The notes under the pieces: model-generated | Told to the model about the DNA's origin: nothing | Seen by the model: the letters and a program-made list of their open reading frames with translations, nothing else | Database searches by the model: none | Shown here: in pieces, positions 6,642 through 7,798 of the stretch | Position numbering within the stretch: position 1 is the stretch's first letter | Layout: the number at the start of each line of letters is the position of its first letter | Source of the DNA: an uncultured Hungatella sp. | Lineage (GTDB): Bacteria > Bacillota > Clostridia > Lachnospirales > Lachnospiraceae | Reading direction: 5' to 3' | NCBI GenBank assembly: GCA_910586845.1 | Contig: CAJUJV010000042.1 | Location: forward strand, 5,666-13,463 | DNA length: 7,798 nucleotides | Program-made: the position numbers and the translations under genes

Positions 6642-7624
6642 AAATGACAGGAAGATATTTGGGACGGCTGTTTTTGCTGTGTATGGCGGGACTGTGTCTG
6701 TCAGGCTGCAGTTTCGGCTCCGCAAAAGAGCTGGAGCACCCTTATTCTTTTGCAGAACATCCTTTTGTGACAGATCAGATTCCGGCCGACAGTCCGGAGA
6801 CGGTCCCCTTCTTTGCCGGGGATCTGTGTGTTGTCTCGGACGAAGGGGTTTTTCAGCCGGAAGATGTGACATCGGAGGCCGGTATTCTGTGCTCTCTGTC
6901 AGATCAGACCGTACTTTACAGCAAAAACGGATTTGAGAGGCTTTACCCGGCCAGCACTACCAAGATCATGACAGCCCTTCTTGCCGTTAAATACGGCAAT
7001 CTGGACGATACGGTGGTGGTCACCGAGGATGCCGTTATCACGGAAGCCGGCGCAACTCTGTGTGGGATTAAACCCGGAGACACTCTGACCATGAGACAGC
7101 TCTTATATGGACTCATGCTTCCTTCCGGCAATGATGCGGGAGCCGCTATCGCGGTTCATATGTCCCAGAGCGTAGAAGGGTTTGCGCAGCTGATGAATCA
7201 GGAGGCGGCCCGTCTGGGAGCTACGGGGACTCATTTTGTCAATCCCCACGGACTTCATGACGCAGATCACTATACTACGGCCTATGATCTGTATCTGATC
7301 TTTCAGGAAGCACTGAAATATCCTGAGTTCAGAGAGGTGACCCAAACTTCTGTTTATGCGGCGGATTACAGGGACAAAGATGGAAATCCTGTGAACAAAA
7401 CCTGGGAGGGCGGTAACTGGTATCTTTCGGGAAGAACCGGGACACCGGAGGGACTTACGGTATTTTCGGGAAAAACCGGCACCACTCAGGCGGCAGGCTG
7501 CTGCCTGGTCCTGGGCGTCCGGGATGACAGCGGCAGCGAATATATCTCTGTCATTATGAAAGCAGACAATCGAAAAGGACTTTACGATAACATGACAAAT
7601 ATAATTTCTAAAATTGTCAATTAA
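6638..7624 (+). CDS. Lipoprotein serine-type D-Ala-D-Ala carboxypeptidase (peptidase family S11)
   Basis: The predicted enzyme removes the terminal D-Ala from peptidoglycan pentapeptides outside the membrane, limiting cross-linking. GTG 6638 overlaps the mgsA stop (GTGA) and has GGGAG at 6624-6628 upstream; ATG 6644 is a possible alternative. From GTG the product is 328 aa. Residues 1-23 form a lipoprotein signal peptide (basic start, LFLLCMAGLCLSG) ending at lipobox LSGC with Cys24. A spacer of about 55 residues leads into the catalytic domain, with all three motifs: S106-T-T-K109 (PASTTKIMT), S163-G-N165 (PSGNDAG) and K279-T-G281 (SGKTGTTQAAG). The protein ends about 47 residues after KTG. 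It therefore lacks the C-terminal PBP5_C domain and amphipathic anchor seen in DacA/PBP5 proteins; the lipid is presumably the anchor instead. It is DacF/DacB-like, but I cannot assign a specific symbol. It is the last gene before a new promoter. Confidence 0.9.
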   Translation: MKMTGRYLGRLFLLCMAGLCLSGCSFGSAKELEHPYSFAEHPFVTDQIPADSPETVPFFAGDLCVVSDEGVFQPEDVTSEAGILCSLSDQTVLYSKNGFERLYPASTTKIMTALLAVKYGNLDDTVVVTEDAVITEAGATLCGIKPGDTLTMRQLLYGLMLPSGNDAGAAIAVHMSQSVEGFAQLMNQEAARLGATGTHFVNPHGLHDADHYTTAYDLYLIFQEALKYPEFREVTQTSVYAADYRDKDGNPVNKTWEGGNWYLSGRTGTPEGLTVFSGKTGTTQAAGCCLVLGVRDDSGSEYISVIMKADNRKGLYDNMTNIISKIVN

Positions 7625-7628
7625 GTCA

Positions 7629-7657
7629 TTGCCTTTTCTGCCTATTTATACTATAAT
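7629..7657 (+). promoter_or_regulatory. Sigma-A-type promoter for the P-loop gene
   Basis: TTGCCT (7629-7634, 4 of 6) and a perfect TATAAT (7652-7657) are spaced by 17 bp in the AT-rich gap after the carboxypeptidase gene. Transcription would start near 7664, giving a leader of about 50 nt before ATG 7716. No GC-rich terminator hairpin is visible between the carboxypeptidase stop and this promoter, so read-through from upstream is possible. Confidence 0.7.
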
Positions 7658-7663
7658 TAGTAT
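7648..7663. promoter_or_regulatory. Perfect dyad overlapping the -10 box (possible operator)
   Basis: ATACTA and TAGTAT flank a TAAT centre. The 16-bp dyad covers the whole -10 box and reaches the expected start site, where a bound repressor would block RNA polymerase. In AT-rich DNA a chance dyad of this size is plausible, so operator function is only a suggestion. Confidence 0.3.
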
Positions 7664-7699
7664 TAAATTAATCGCCTTTTTATACAAATTTATAAACTC

Positions 7700-7707
7700 A
7701 AGGAGGT
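7700..7707 (+). promoter_or_regulatory. Strong ribosome binding site of the P-loop gene
   Basis: AAGGAGGT is a near-perfect anti-Shine-Dalgarno match, 8 nt before ATG 7716. It fixes the start of a reading frame that the right edge of the window cuts off. Confidence 0.85.
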
Positions 7708-7715
7708 CATCAACT

Positions 7716-7798
7716 ATGGTGCAGATTATAGCAGGGAATAAGGGTAAGGGTAAGACCAAGCACTTGCTGGACAAGGCAAACGCGGCGATCAAGACAGC
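7716..7798 (+). CDS. P-loop (Walker A) protein, 5' end only
   Basis: Only the first 27 codons are in the window, too short to identify the product. They begin MVQIIAGNKGKGKTKHLL. A beta strand (VQIIAG) leads into a Walker A motif, GNKGKGKT at residues 7-14, followed by a helix rich in Lys and Ala, so it should bind ATP or GTP. The start is supported by AAGGAGGT at 7700-7707 and by the promoter at 7629-7657. It is on the same strand as the cell-wall operon but appears to have its own promoter. In Clostridia such short N-terminal P-loop proteins are often annotated as hypothetical ATP-binding proteins; that link is from memory and uncertain. Confidence 0.8.
   Translation, partial: MVQIIAGNKGKGKTKHLLDKANAAIKT

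Noticed and set aside
6336..6936. Overlapping open frames on both strands across mgsA and the start of the carboxypeptidase gene
   Set aside because: They are out of frame with two genes that have clear family motifs and ribosome binding sites. They contain no motifs of their own.
7593..7619. TGACAA / TTGTCA inverted repeat at the carboxypeptidase 3' end as a terminator
   Set aside because: The stem is only 6 bp with a 15-nt loop, and no T run follows directly, so it does not qualify as an intrinsic terminator.

Overview
The window is a piece of chromosome from a low-to-moderate GC Gram-positive anaerobe, most likely Clostridia and probably Lachnospiraceae. The signs are strong AGGAGG-type ribosome binding sites, AT-rich gaps between genes of roughly balanced GC, and a gene order (mreD - PBP2 - minC - minD - minE - rodA - mgsA) that I know from Clostridia. 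The taxonomic call is an inference from protein style and synteny, not from a database search.

All genes lie on the + strand and are tightly packed. Positions 1-374 hold the 3' part of mreD (mreB and mreC presumably lie just upstream). Positions 367-3255 encode a very large class B penicillin-binding protein (PBP2/MrdA type). Positions 3291-5108 encode the Min division-site system (MinC, MinD, MinE). Positions 5110-6231 encode a SEDS glycan polymerase of RodA type, the usual partner of PBP2. Positions 6246-6641 encode a methylglyoxal synthase-like protein that lacks the canonical catalytic aspartate. Positions 6638-7624 encode a lipoprotein D-Ala-D-Ala carboxypeptidase. After a 91-bp AT-rich gap with a good promoter, a new gene with a P-loop starts at 7716 and runs off the window.

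The genes form one shape-and-division operon. MreD and RodA/PBP2 belong to the elongasome that inserts side-wall peptidoglycan. MinCDE keeps the FtsZ ring away from the poles. The carboxypeptidase trims pentapeptides and so limits cross-linking. Spacings are short or negative: mreD/PBP2 overlap by 8 bp, minE/rodA are 1 bp apart, and mgsA and the carboxypeptidase share a GTGA. This suggests co-transcription and translational coupling. A weak internal promoter may sit before minD.

I found no RNA gene, mobile element, CRISPR array or clearly novel multi-gene system. The points most worth checking are the MgsA-like protein with altered active-site residues, the roughly 250-residue insertion in PBP2, the lipid-anchored carboxypeptidase without a C-terminal domain, the unusual MinE N-terminus, and a perfect dyad over the -10 box of the last promoter.
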